A stretch of DNA of 64,000 nucleotides from Bacillus sp. ISL-7 (GTDB lineage Bacteria > Bacillota > Bacilli > Bacillales_B > DSM-18226): assembly GCF_018613065.1 (NCBI RefSeq), contig NZ_JAGGQW010000047.1:109436-173435 (forward strand), read 5' to 3'. The notes below the pieces were generated by a model, which saw only the letters and a program-made list of their open reading frames with translations, did no database searches and was not told the origin of the DNA. Each line of letters opens with the position of its first letter. The stretch's first letter is position 1. The position numbers and the translations under genes were made by a program. This document shows positions 53,399-63,948 of the stretch, in pieces.

Positions 53399-53593
53399 AA
53401 GATGTCCTTAAAGTATAAAAACTTGTCTCTATAATTTAATTACTATTCTGAATTCTTTTTATATAATTAGCTATGTAAACAAGGTCATGACAAGATAATA
53501 GAAGGTGATTCATTGGAAAATACAGACATGGAAAAATGAAAGCGAATTCTCCAAAAACAAGTAGATTTGTAAGATGTCCTTAAATGTAAAAAC
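53399..53593 (+). promoter_or_regulatory. module 3 control region: long direct repeat and cre-like site
   Basis: AAGATGTCCTTAAA occurs at 53399-53412 and again at 53571-53584, 172 bases apart. The match continues as TAAAAAC in both copies. A cre-like TGAAAGCGAATTCT is at 53537-53550. Direct repeats are typical of AraC binding, and the pair would allow looping. No other gene is seen between 53374 and 53659. Confidence 0.55.
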
Positions 53594-53659
53594 CAAACAC
53601 TTTTATGCAATAAGGGATTCATAAATACACAGCGATCAAAACAAGGAGGAAAGAATTCT

Positions 53660-54601
53660 ATGAAATTATCATATGTAACAGATAGCTTAGGCCACTTGCC
53701 GTTTGAAAAAATGTTGGATACGGTGGCTGAAATGGGTATTGATACAATTGAGATGACAACAGGAGGATGGTCACCGGCTCCACATTTACGTTTAAATGAA
53801 TTGTTGGAAAGTGAAGCAAAAAGAAGTGAATTTTTAGGTGAATTAGAGAAGCGGAATATTAAACTTTGCGCACTGAATTGTTCCGGGAATCCTTTAGATC
53901 CAGGTGAACTTGGTAAAGAGCATAGAGAAATAACAGAAAAAACAATGGAATTAGCCGATTTACTTGGTGTTAAGAAGGTCATTATGATGAGTGGTCTGCC
54001 AGCAGGAAGCCCTGAGGATAAAATCCCCAACTGGATTACATATACAGTAAGCTGGCCCCCAGTATTAAAAGATATTTTAGATTATCAATGGAATGAAGTA
54101 GCAATTCCCTATTGGAAAGAGTTAGTGAAAAAGGCTGAATCATGCGGTGTCGAAAAAATCGCCCTTGAAAATTTCAGTTCCATGTTAGTTTATAATCCGG
54201 AAACATTATTTAGATTACGGAATGCAGTTGGACCAATGGTTGGTTTGAATTTAGACCCAAGCCATTTAATCTGGATGGGTGCAGATCCAATTTTGTCAGC
54301 CAGAGAACTGGGAGCAGCGATTCACCATGTTCATGGTAAAGATGTAAGAATTGAAAGACATTTATCAGCTGTTAATGGTGTATTGGAAACAAAAGAGGTT
54401 ACTGATACAGCAAATAGAGCCTGGAATTATGTAGCTGTCGGCTGTGGTCAAGATTTGCAATGGTGGAAAGAATTCTTCTCTGTTGTTCGCATGATGGGAT
54501 ATAACGAAGAAGTTTCACTAGAAATGGAAGATCTGACCATGTCTGTTGAGGCAGGAATCAGAACGTCGATAGATGCGTTAAAACAAACACTTAGCTTTTA
54601 A
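53660..54601 (+). CDS. sugar phosphate isomerase/epimerase, TIM barrel (module 3)
   Basis: A 313-residue xylose-isomerase-like barrel with candidate metal ligands in ALENFSSMLVY, LNLDPSHLIWMG, HHVHGKDVR and VSLEMEDLTM. It belongs to the large group commonly paired with Gfo/Idh/MocA dehydrogenases, as here (57 bases upstream of one). It probably acts on a keto-inositol or keto-sugar. AAGGAGGAAAG precedes the ATG. Confidence 0.85.
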   Translation: MKLSYVTDSLGHLPFEKMLDTVAEMGIDTIEMTTGGWSPAPHLRLNELLESEAKRSEFLGELEKRNIKLCALNCSGNPLDPGELGKEHREITEKTMELADLLGVKKVIMMSGLPAGSPEDKIPNWITYTVSWPPVLKDILDYQWNEVAIPYWKELVKKAESCGVEKIALENFSSMLVYNPETLFRLRNAVGPMVGLNLDPSHLIWMGADPILSARELGAAIHHVHGKDVRIERHLSAVNGVLETKEVTDTANRAWNYVAVGCGQDLQWWKEFFSVVRMMGYNEEVSLEMEDLTMSVEAGIRTSIDALKQTLSF

Positions 54602-54658
54602 TTTTACAGAAATTTCTGAAAAAATAACAAAAATTATTTAATTGAGAGGAGTTTTACA

Positions 54659-55858
54659 ATGTTAAATGGAGAGAAAAAAATCGCAAGACCACTACGTTGG
54701 GCTATGGTTGGAGGAGGAAGAACTGGTCAGGTTGGTTATAAACACCGTATTGGTGCACTTAGAGATAATACCGCTTTTCAATTAGTAGCAGGTGCATTTG
54801 ATATTGATGCCGAAAGAGGAAAGGACTTTGGTGTAAATATTGGGGTAGATAAAAACCGTTGTTACTCTGATTATAAAACGATGTTTGCAGAAGAAGCGGA
54901 AAGGGAGAATGGTATTGAGGTTGTTTCCATTGCCACTCCTAACGGGACTCATTATGAAATTTGTAAGGCGGCATTAGAAGCTGGAATGCATGTCATTTGT
55001 GAAAAACCATTGTTTTTTACCGTTGCAGAGGGTGAGGAAATTAAAGCTTTAGCAGAGAAACAAGGAAAAATTATCGGAGTCACTTATGGTTTTTCTGGGA
55101 ATCAGTTGCTGCTTCAAATGCGAGCAATGATTGAACAAGGTAAGATCGGTGATATTCGTGTGGTTGATTTACAGTACACACATGGCTTTAGTGCAACCGA
55201 ACAAGGGGATAAAACAAATGCTGCCCAAAAATGGCGTGTGGATCCTAAGGTTGCCGGGCCAAGCTTTGTTTTAGGAGATCTCTCAACTCACACTTATTAT
55301 ATGTCCGAGTTGATTATGCCGCATATGAAAATTAAAAAATTATTATGTGATAGGCAGAGCTTTGTTGGAAGCCGTTACCCTCTAGAGGATAATGCTTTTG
55401 TTCTTATGCAATATGAAAACGGAGCAGTAGGAAGACTATGGACATCTTCTATCAATGCAGGATGTATGGACGGCCATAGAATTCGCATTGTCGGATCTAA
55501 AGCCAGCCTAGAATGGTGGGATAGCAAACCAAATGAACTGAAGTTTGAAGTTCAAGGAGAACCTATTCAAACCTTAATTCGTGCAATGCCTTACTTGGAT
55601 GAAACATGTAATGCTGATGAGCGTTTGGGAGCATTGCATCAAGAAGGGTTAACCGAATCTTGGGCAAATATTTATCTGAAATTTGCGATTGCCATTGATG
55701 CAAAAAATCGCGGTGATGAGGAAACATTGAAAAATCTGGTATACCCGGATATTAATGCTGGTATTGAAGGGATACGCTGGATTGAAAACTGCGTTCGCTC
55801 CGCAGACAATGGATCCGTTTGGGTAGAATATAAGAGCAAAAAACCACAGCTAGTGTAA
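54659..55858 (+). CDS. Gfo/Idh/MocA family oxidoreductase, long form (module 3)
   Basis: A 399-residue dehydrogenase, longer than the inositol 2-dehydrogenases of the other modules. MVGGGRTGQVGYKHR replaces the usual GxGxxG-type start, with ICEKPLFF, VTYGFSGN and GDLSTHTYYM at the catalytic helix. The extra C-terminal length and divergent active-site region suggest a different substrate, perhaps an inositol glycoside or methyl ether, which is inference. GAGAGGAG precedes the ATG. Confidence 0.85.
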   Translation: MLNGEKKIARPLRWAMVGGGRTGQVGYKHRIGALRDNTAFQLVAGAFDIDAERGKDFGVNIGVDKNRCYSDYKTMFAEEAERENGIEVVSIATPNGTHYEICKAALEAGMHVICEKPLFFTVAEGEEIKALAEKQGKIIGVTYGFSGNQLLLQMRAMIEQGKIGDIRVVDLQYTHGFSATEQGDKTNAAQKWRVDPKVAGPSFVLGDLSTHTYYMSELIMPHMKIKKLLCDRQSFVGSRYPLEDNAFVLMQYENGAVGRLWTSSINAGCMDGHRIRIVGSKASLEWWDSKPNELKFEVQGEPIQTLIRAMPYLDETCNADERLGALHQEGLTESWANIYLKFAIAIDAKNRGDEETLKNLVYPDINAGIEGIRWIENCVRSADNGSVWVEYKSKKPQLV

Positions 55859-55942
55859 AAAAAGAAATTATAAAGGCCGGGGGGCAATTACCATAGATTG
55901 TTCCTCGGTTAGATTAAAGATTCTTTTACCTCATGAGCAAAA

Positions 55943-55956
55943 TGAAAGCGTTTTAA
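55943..55956 (+). promoter_or_regulatory. cre-like site upstream of the module 3 sugar porter
   Basis: TGAAAGCGTTTTAA, close to the cre consensus (last two bases differ). It lies 113 bases before the porter start in a 210-base gap that also holds an imperfect hairpin at about 55874-55910. Confidence 0.5.
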
Positions 55957-56068
55957 ATCAATCTATTAGCAAGGATCTTTATGGGAGTCTATGATTTCAC
56001 TCTGACTTAATCAAGGAATTTGGCAGAAGAAATTGGTTATAAACAATTAGACAAAGGGGAAATGTACC

Positions 56069-57490
56069 TTGCAAAATCTCAACGTTTCAGAGAATCCAGT
56101 TCAACTGGAACATGTCCAGAAAAAGAACCCAAAAAAGTTTTTGAAATTAATTACGACTGTATCAACATTTGGGGGGCTATTATTTGGATATGATACAGGA
56201 GTAATTAATGGAGCACTTCCATTTATGGCTAAACCTGACCAATTAAATCTTAATGCTTTTACAGAAGGGTTAGTAGCGAGTTCATTAATTTTAGGTGCTG
56301 CCATGGGTTCATTAGTGGGAGGCCGGTTATCTGATAAAAAAGGGCGTAGAAGTCTCATCATGTATCTTGCCATTTTATTTTTATTTTCAACATTAGGCTG
56401 CGTTATCGCACCAAATGCATCCATCATGATTATTTTCCGCTTTTTGCTGGGGCTTGCTGTTGGGGGTTCTTCAGTGATCATACCATCCTATCTAGCGGAA
56501 ATGTCTCCATCGGACCGACGGGGCATGATGGTTACTCGAAATGAATTGATGATTGTAACTGGGCAATTTCTAGCTTATATATGCAATGCAGTTATCGGAA
56601 ATTCCTTTGGAGATACAGGACATGTTTGGCGTTACATGTTAGTGGTTGCCACATTACCGGCTGTGGCTCTATGGATTGGCGTGGTTATTTTACCAGAGAG
56701 TCCTAGGTGGCTAGCATCCAAAGGAAGAATGGCTGATGCACTAAAAGTGCTTCAAATGATTCGGAATGAGGGAATAGCCCAACAAGAATTAAACGAAATA
56801 AAAGCACAGTTCCAAGCAGAGCAAAAAATAGACAAAGTGACGCTAAAGGATTTAAAGGTACCTTGGATCAAACGTATTATCTTACTAGGGGCTATAATTG
56901 GGGGAGTATCCCAATTAGTTGGTATAAATTCGATCATGTATTATGGAACACAAATTCTAGAAAATGCTGGTTTTGGAACAAAAACAGCTTTGATTGCAAA
57001 TGTGGCAAATGGATTAATCGCCGTTGTTGCTGTTATAGTCGGTATGTCCCTCATGCATAAAGTTAATAGACGGACCATGCTGCTTACAGGTTTAACGGGT
57101 GTAACAGTTGTTCTTATTTCAATCGGGATTTCTACTTTCGCGCTTGCAGGAACACCTGCCCTGCCATTGGTCGTTTTATCTTTGACAGTCCTATATTTAG
57201 CCTTTTTCCAAGGAGCAATTGGTCCTCTAGGCTGGCTCATTATTGCGGAAATTTTCCCTGCTCGTTTACGTGGTGTGGGTATGGGAATTGCTACATTGTT
57301 CTTATGGCTTTGTAATTTTATCGTAGGTCTATTTTTCCCTACACTTTTGAAGGTTGTCGGACTTTCAGGAACATTTTTCTTATTTGCTGTGTTTGGATTC
57401 ATTGGGGTAGTGTTTGTAGCGAAAAACTTGCCAGAGACAAGAGGGCTATCGTTAGAACAAATAGAGGATAACTTTAAAATGAGAGCATAG
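56069..57490 (+). CDS. MFS sugar/inositol porter (module 3)
   Basis: A 473-residue, 12-helix sugar porter nearly collinear with the module 1 porter ([54 protein letters not shown]). Long DNA stretches are nearly identical between the two, pointing to recent duplication or gene conversion. The TTG start has AAAGGGGA 8 bases upstream. A strong terminator follows. Confidence 0.9.
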   Translation: MQNLNVSENPVQLEHVQKKNPKKFLKLITTVSTFGGLLFGYDTGVINGALPFMAKPDQLNLNAFTEGLVASSLILGAAMGSLVGGRLSDKKGRRSLIMYLAILFLFSTLGCVIAPNASIMIIFRFLLGLAVGGSSVIIPSYLAEMSPSDRRGMMVTRNELMIVTGQFLAYICNAVIGNSFGDTGHVWRYMLVVATLPAVALWIGVVILPESPRWLASKGRMADALKVLQMIRNEGIAQQELNEIKAQFQAEQKIDKVTLKDLKVPWIKRIILLGAIIGGVSQLVGINSIMYYGTQILENAGFGTKTALIANVANGLIAVVAVIVGMSLMHKVNRRTMLLTGLTGVTVVLISIGISTFALAGTPALPLVVLSLTVLYLAFFQGAIGPLGWLIIAEIFPARLRGVGMGIATLFLWLCNFIVGLFFPTLLKVVGLSGTFFLFAVFGFIGVVFVAKNLPETRGLSLEQIEDNFKMRA

Positions 57491-57506
57491 AAATATATAA
57501 TAATTA

Positions 57507-57549
57507 ATCGCGGAGATGGTCTAAAGGACTACTCCGCGATTTTTTTTAT
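57507..57549 (+). terminator. rho-independent terminator after the module 3 porter
   Basis: AATCGCGGAG pairs with CTCCGCGATT, followed by TTTTTTTT. Confidence 0.93.
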
Positions 57550-57583
57550 AGGTCTTGTTAAATCAGATTATTAATAAATTACC

Positions 57584-57709
57584 TTACTTTTTTTTGCTTA
57601 AAGCACACATACTTTCATAAAAAATGATTCGTGCTTCTCCATATTGATCCATTGAATTTTTAAAAGATGGCATTGTATGTTTAATGAATTCAATTATTCT
57701 TTTCATCAT
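57584..57709 (-). CDS. small protein (41 aa), unassigned
   Basis: A 41-residue ORF on the minus strand with tandem ATG codons after AGGGGGAAAT. It encodes MMKRIIEFIKHTMPS, an amphipathic-looking N-terminus, and ends SKKK. It is isolated between the module 3 terminator and the AraC gene of module 4 and is transcribed against the island. No family is recognised. Confidence 0.5.
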   Translation of the reverse strand: MMKRIIEFIKHTMPSFKNSMDQYGEARIIFYESMCALSKKK

Positions 57710-58038
57710 GATTTCCCCCTGGGAAGTAGTTTAGAGTTTAATTTAATATTGTACCTCGTGAGTCCCTTTAGCAATCATGATGAAAACGAAAACATGTATT
57801 AAAAAAACGTTAACATTCATAATGAAAGCGTGTAAATATGAATTATTCTCAATATTTCTCTTTTTTTACATGTTCAATAATTAACGCTCGTACATGGTGT
57901 TCAGAGAATACTAACCGTGCTATTGTATAAAATGTTCGAATAGTTCCCAAAAAATAGACCATTACCTTTTGAGTTAGTTTAAAATATACTATATTTAATA
58001 ATGTTAATTAGTATTTACTATTAGTGAGAGGTGAAAAG
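57710..58038 (+). other. AT-rich gap before the module 4 AraC gene
   Basis: It contains a cre-like TGAAAGCGTGTAAA at 57823-57836. I see no other gene or clear hairpin. Confidence 0.4.
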
Positions 58039-58905
58039 ATGAATTTCTATATTCCAAAGGTAGAACCGGGCATCAAGTCAAAAAAGGGATTATATTTCTA
58101 TGAACCTTCCGCTTTAACGAAAGAATTATATAATTATGTCCTATGGGGCGGAGAATATATAGTAGATGTCCCTTACAGCATTAAGCGTGATTACATGAAT
58201 TCCTTTATCATTTTTTATATAGAAAAAGGTTCGATGCATTTCCACTATCTAGGTCAATCATTTGTAGCCTCAAAGGATGAAATTGTTCTTTTAGATTGTA
58301 AAGAAAAGAATAACTATTATGTGCCTGAAGAAACGACCTTCCAATTTATTCATTTTACAGGAAACCACATACAGGATATCTATAATGAGTTATATAAAAG
58401 AAAGGGATGTGTTTTTAAACTGCCTTCAGAAAAAAATAATATCCCGAATATTTTATCCCTTATAGCGTCAAACAGGGAAATAGACTTTAAGATATCTTTA
58501 GAAATTTATGAACTGCTTGGTAATTTAGTAGAAAGTACCCGTAATACGTTTGAAAACAGAGATACAAACGTTGCAAAAGCAGTACCAACCGAAATTCAAG
58601 CTGTACTGACTTATATAAGTGAGAATTACTCATCTAAAATTTCCGTCGATCAGTTGAGTGAAATATCCAATTTAAGTACATATCATTTTTGTCGAACGTT
58701 TAAAAAGTATATAGGAACCAGTCCTCACCAATATGTACTAAATTACAGATTGATCCAAGCTAAGAATCAATTAGTGGAAACCAATCTTTCAATCGAGCAA
58801 ATAAGCATGGACTGCGGTTTTAATAGTATTGGCCATTTTATTAAAGTGTTCTCCCAATCTACTGAAGGCATAACTCCTGGAAAGTTTCGAAAACTTTGTT
58901 TTTAA
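58039..58905 (+). CDS. AraC-family transcriptional regulator (module 4)
   Basis: A 288-residue regulator with an N-terminal sensor domain and a C-terminal AraC double HTH (VDQLSEISNLSTYHFCRTF; IEQISMDCGFNSIGHFIKVF). The start at 58039 follows GAGAGGTGA. It precedes iolE-iolT-iolG-iolI and has its own terminator, so it is likely a local activator of those genes. Confidence 0.9.
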   Translation: MNFYIPKVEPGIKSKKGLYFYEPSALTKELYNYVLWGGEYIVDVPYSIKRDYMNSFIIFYIEKGSMHFHYLGQSFVASKDEIVLLDCKEKNNYYVPEETTFQFIHFTGNHIQDIYNELYKRKGCVFKLPSEKNNIPNILSLIASNREIDFKISLEIYELLGNLVESTRNTFENRDTNVAKAVPTEIQAVLTYISENYSSKISVDQLSEISNLSTYHFCRTFKKYIGTSPHQYVLNYRLIQAKNQLVETNLSIEQISMDCGFNSIGHFIKVFSQSTEGITPGKFRKLCF

Positions 58906-58917
58906 TTACATATTTTT

Positions 58918-58948
58918 AAAAGATACCCTTTTGTTTGGGTATCTTTTT
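58918..58948 (+). terminator. rho-independent terminator after the module 4 AraC gene
   Basis: AAAGATACCC pairs with GGGTATCTTT, followed by T residues. Confidence 0.88.
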
Positions 58949-59067
58949 GTTAAATTTTGATGATCTTTTAGTTATTTAATAAGATTTTAGCAAGAAATGA
59001 TAATTTGATAGCAATTTTATATAATACATCGCTTCCTCTTAATCTATAAAATAGGAACTAATCAATA

Positions 59068-59078
59068 CCTCTTGGTTA
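59068..59078 (-). promoter_or_regulatory. IolR-type operator unit upstream of iolE
   Basis: On the minus strand TAACCAAGAGG fits WRAYCAADARD at every position. A similar plus-strand TAATCAATACC adjoins it at 59059-59069. Apart from the preceding terminator the 58906-59224 gap shows nothing else. Confidence 0.5.
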
Positions 59079-59224
59079 CCTGATGACTGAACACTCTTGT
59101 CTGCAGACGATCATTGGAGTGAAATCCACTAATGTAAGGGAGGAAATATTTTTTCTGGTTTTTACGCTATTCATAAAACAACCGGTTAAACAGTCCTACT
59201 TTTTATAAGGAAGAAGGTTATACA

Positions 59225-60139
59225 ATGGGAAATAATAAATTTTCATGGGGGATTGCTCCAATTGGATGGCGCAATGATGACATCCCTGAAATTGGGGCAG
59301 AGAATACATTGTCCCACTTACTAAGTGATATTGTAGTAGCAGGCTTTGAGGGAACAGAAGTTGGCGGCTTTTTTCCAGAACCTAAAGTATTGAACAAAGA
59401 GCTTCAACTTCGAAAATTAAAAATTGCAGGACAATGGTTTAGCAGTTTTATTATTCGAGACGGTGTGGAAGAAGCCTCTAAAACTTTCCATAAACATTGT
59501 GAGTATTTGAAAGCGGTTAATGCAGCTGTTGCTGTCGTATCAGAACAAACCTATAGTATTCAAGGTACAGATAAAAATGTTTTCAAAGAAAAACCATATT
59601 TCACAGATAAAGAATGGGATCAGTTATGCCGGGGACTAAATGAATTAGGAAAAATTGCTGAAGAATATGATTTGAAGCTAGTTTTTCACCATCATATGGG
59701 GACGGGCGTACAAACATTAGCGGAGATTGACCGTCTAATGGAAAACACTGATTCTAATCACGTTCATTTGCTCTATGATACCGGCCATATCTATGTATCA
59801 GATACTGATTATATGACTCTATTAAATAAACATATCAATCGCATCCATCACGTTCATTTTAAAGATGTCCGTCAAGTAGTAAAAGAACAATGTGAAAAAG
59901 AAGGAAAGTCCTTCTTACAATCCTTTTTGGCAGGAATGTTTACCGTTCCTGGGGACGGCTGCATTGATTTTACAGAAGTATACAAGAAGCTTCTCCGAAC
60001 GAATTATTCAGGCTGGATTGTCATTGAAGCAGAACAAGACCCCTCAGTTGCACATCCGTTGGAGTATGCCTTGAAAGCCCGTAACTATATTAATGAAGAA
60101 TTAATTCCGTTAGAAAATGGTTCATTGATTAAAGCTTAA
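59225..60139 (+). CDS. iolE: myo-inosose-2 dehydratase (module 4)
   Basis: A 304-residue TIM-barrel dehydratase closely resembling B. subtilis Iol[64 protein letters not shown] and [13 protein letters not shown]. It converts scyllo-inosose to the diketone used by IolD. The downstream porter gene starts 29 bases later, so the two share an operon. It is the second IolE of the island and the one nearest the classical enzyme. Confidence 0.95.
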   Translation: MGNNKFSWGIAPIGWRNDDIPEIGAENTLSHLLSDIVVAGFEGTEVGGFFPEPKVLNKELQLRKLKIAGQWFSSFIIRDGVEEASKTFHKHCEYLKAVNAAVAVVSEQTYSIQGTDKNVFKEKPYFTDKEWDQLCRGLNELGKIAEEYDLKLVFHHHMGTGVQTLAEIDRLMENTDSNHVHLLYDTGHIYVSDTDYMTLLNKHINRIHHVHFKDVRQVVKEQCEKEGKSFLQSFLAGMFTVPGDGCIDFTEVYKKLLRTNYSGWIVIEAEQDPSVAHPLEYALKARNYINEELIPLENGSLIKA

Positions 60140-60168
60140 TAAAAAAACGAACCCTGGGGAGGGAGAAT

Positions 60169-61596
60169 ATGAGTAATCAGGCGATAGAAAAACCACGTGA
60201 TTACGAAAAAGCTTTAAAAAAGATTACGGTTATATCCACATTTGGGGGACTTCTTTTTGGATATGACACTGGTGTGATTAACGGAGCATTACCTTTTATG
60301 GCAGAACCTGACCAGTTAAACCTGACACCGGCAACGGAAGGTCTCGTTACAAGCTCATTACTTTTTGGAGCTGCGCTTGGATCCGTATTTGGAGGGCGTT
60401 TATCGGACCGTTTTGGCCGCCGTAAAATGATTTTAAATCTCGCTTTACTATTCTTTATTGCAGCAATTGGATGTACGCTTTCACCGTCTGCTGGTGTTAT
60501 GATTGTCTTCCGATTCTTGCTGGGTTTAGCCGTAGGTGCTGCATCTGTTATGGTGCCATCCTTTTTAGCGGAAATGTCTCCGGCCGAGAAACGGGGAAGG
60601 ATGGTGACTCAGAACGAATTAATGATTGTTTCCGGTCAATTGTTAGCGTTTGTATTTAATGCCATCCTTGGAAATACGCTTGGTGAAGGAGCTTCACATG
60701 TTTGGCGTTACATGTTAGTGATTGCGTCACTTCCGGCTGTGGTCTTATGGTTTGGAATGTTAGCGGTTCCAGAGAGCCCGCGCTGGCTCGCTTCAAAAGG
60801 AAAACTGGGGGATGCACTAAGAGTCCTTAAAGAAATACGGGAAGCAAACCGTGCCGAATCGGAACTTGATGAGATTAAAAATAATATTTCTCAAGAGTCA
60901 GGGGTTCAGCATGCAACATTTGGGGATTTAAATGTACCGTGGGTCCGCCGGATTATCGGGATTGGAATTGGTATTGCGATTGTGCAACAAATAACAGGTG
61001 TTAATTCCATTATGTATTATGGTACTCAAATTCTTCAAAAATCAGGTTTTTCAACCAATGCAGCTCTAATCGGTAATATTGCTAATGGTGTCATCTCAGT
61101 ATTAGCAACTTTTGTCGGTATCTGGCTTTTAGGAAAAATCGGTCGACGTCCGATGCTTATTGCTGGATTGACGGGGACAACGGCAGCTCTTGCCTTAATT
61201 GGGGTATTCTCGTTAGTACTTAAAGGGTCACCAGCACTTCCGTTTGTCGTTCTTAGCTTGACTGTTACCTTCCTTGCATTCCAACAGGGAGCTATTTCCC
61301 CGGTAACCTGGCTAATGTTATCGGAAATCTTCCCGTTAAAATTACGCGGACTTGGAATGGGTGTTACGGTATTCTGCTTATGGATTACAAACTTCCTTGT
61401 TGGTCTATTTTTTCCAATATTACTAAGTGCGGTAGGCTTATCGATAACCTTCTTTATTTTCGCTGTGTGTGGAATTGCCGCCATTATATTTGTGAATAAA
61501 ATCTTGCCAGAGACAAGAGGAAAGTCACTTGAGCAGTTAGAAAGTTATTTCCGTAACTATGGACAAGAAAGTCACAAACAAGCTTCCAATCAATAA
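60169..61596 (+). CDS. iolT: major myo-inositol transporter IolT-like (module 4)
   Basis: A 475-residue, 12-helix sugar porter close to B. subtilis IolT (473 aa): [59 protein letters not shown] and [19 protein letters not shown], a segment that differs in the other two porters. GGGAGGGAGA precedes the ATG. Confidence 0.93.
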   Translation: MSNQAIEKPRDYEKALKKITVISTFGGLLFGYDTGVINGALPFMAEPDQLNLTPATEGLVTSSLLFGAALGSVFGGRLSDRFGRRKMILNLALLFFIAAIGCTLSPSAGVMIVFRFLLGLAVGAASVMVPSFLAEMSPAEKRGRMVTQNELMIVSGQLLAFVFNAILGNTLGEGASHVWRYMLVIASLPAVVLWFGMLAVPESPRWLASKGKLGDALRVLKEIREANRAESELDEIKNNISQESGVQHATFGDLNVPWVRRIIGIGIGIAIVQQITGVNSIMYYGTQILQKSGFSTNAALIGNIANGVISVLATFVGIWLLGKIGRRPMLIAGLTGTTAALALIGVFSLVLKGSPALPFVVLSLTVTFLAFQQGAISPVTWLMLSEIFPLKLRGLGMGVTVFCLWITNFLVGLFFPILLSAVGLSITFFIFAVCGIAAIIFVNKILPETRGKSLEQLESYFRNYGQESHKQASNQ

Positions 61597-61636
61597 TCTT
61601 ATAAAACAATGATTGAATTGTGAATTAACTAAAAAA

Positions 61637-61650
61637 TGAAAGCGTTGTCT
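61637..61650 (+). promoter_or_regulatory. cre-like site upstream of module 4 iolG
   Basis: TGAAAGCGTTGTCT, which matches the left half of cre well and the right half less so. Confidence 0.45.
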
Positions 61651-61652
61651 AG

Positions 61653-62729
<1,077 letters not shown>

Positions 62730-62799
62730 TTTTTTTAACGAAAATGATAAGTAGATCACTTGATTCTAAATTAACTATATCGCTATGGAGATGATACCG

Positions 62800-63654
62800 A
62801 TGAAATTATGTTTTAACCAAGCTACTACACTCGAAAATTCTAATCTTGCCAAGGATTTGGAATACTGTGAAAAACATGGCTATGATTCTATCGAAATCCG
62901 TACCATGGACAAGTTACCAGAATATCTAAAAGATCATTCTATTGAAGATCTTGTAGAATATTTTCAAACTCATCATATCAAGCCGCTTGCATTTAATGCT
63001 CTAGTATTTTTCAATAATCGTGATGTAGCAGGCTATAGGGCCATCATTGATGAATTCAAAAAAATGATGAAAATAGGCAAAAAAATTGGTGTTCAGTATG
63101 TGGTAGCAGTGCCATTGGTTACTGAACAAAAAATTCTGAAACAGGATATTAAAAACAGTTGTGTAGAAGTCCTTAAAGAGCTGTCTGATATTGCTCAGCC
63201 TTATGGCATTAAAATAGCCGTAGAATTTGTTGGACATCCGCAATGTACGGTCAATACTTTTGGGCAGGCTTACGACATTGTTGAAACAGTTAATCGTGAG
63301 AATGTCGGATTAGTTCTTGATTGTTTCCACTTCCATGCAATGGGATCAAAAATGGAAGACCTGAAGAACGCAGACGGCTCGAAAATCTTTATCTTACACA
63401 TGGATGATACAGAAGATTTCCCAATTGGATTCTTAACAGATGAGGATCGAGTATGGCCTGGATTAGGTGCAATTGATTTAGATGGCATTTTATCAACATT
63501 GAAGGAAATTGGTTTTTCAGATGTTGCGTCTGTAGAATTATTTCGTCCGGAATATTATCAATTAGACGCAGAGGAAGCCATTAAGGTTGCTAAAGAAACA
63601 ACAGTAAAAGTAGCTTCAAAGTATTTTGAATTTGATACCATTGCAGTTGGATAA
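62800..63654 (+). CDS. iolI: inosose isomerase IolI
   Basis: A 284-residue TIM barrel very close to B. subtilis IolI (278 aa): LCFNQATTLENSNLAKDLEYCEKHGYD, VVAVPLVTEQKI, VEFVGHPQCTVNTF, LVLDCFHFHAMGS and ILHMDDTEDFPIGFLTDEDRVWPG. It interconverts inososes and lets D-chiro-inositol enter the pathway. Metal ligands are in VEFVGHP, LDCFHFH, HMDD and VELFRPEY. ATG 62800 follows ATGGAG; an ATG at 62785 lies inside that site. Confidence 0.95.
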   Translation: MKLCFNQATTLENSNLAKDLEYCEKHGYDSIEIRTMDKLPEYLKDHSIEDLVEYFQTHHIKPLAFNALVFFNNRDVAGYRAIIDEFKKMMKIGKKIGVQYVVAVPLVTEQKILKQDIKNSCVEVLKELSDIAQPYGIKIAVEFVGHPQCTVNTFGQAYDIVETVNRENVGLVLDCFHFHAMGSKMEDLKNADGSKIFILHMDDTEDFPIGFLTDEDRVWPGLGAIDLDGILSTLKEIGFSDVASVELFRPEYYQLDAEEAIKVAKETTVKVASKYFEFDTIAVG

Positions 63655-63837
63655 CTGAACAAGCAAAAGTTTTAAATTGTAGATTGTAGTAGCTCGACAC
63701 GTAAAAGTGTGTACTGCACCCCATACCATATATATTAATAAATGAGGTCAGTGTTATAGGTATATATTGGTAATGATATAACTATATATTTATATAGTGA
63801 TGGATTAGAAAACAGCCCTTTTCATTCTGTGAACTAT

Positions 63838-63886
63838 AACCCGAATATTGGACACTAATTAAAAAGTGCCCCTTATTCGGGTTTTT
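63838..63886 (+). terminator. terminator-like hairpin before the edge gene
   Basis: AACCCGAATA (63838-63847) pairs with TATTCGGGTT (63874-63883), with a secondary inner match (GGACACT with AAGTGCCC) and a T-run after it. It may be the end structure of an insertion sequence that blocks read-in, or a terminator of iolI. The 63655-63837 stretch shows nothing else. Confidence 0.6.
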
Positions 63887-63948
63887 CTATGTCCTCACAC
63901 AGAAAACCCGTTTATAATAAAAGAATTATTGTGGACGGAGGATTTACA

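Noticed and set aside
53514..53540. Short upstream ORF before the module 3 isomerase
   Set aside because: Only eight codons from a TTG, with a weak ribosome-binding site and more than 100 bases from the next gene.
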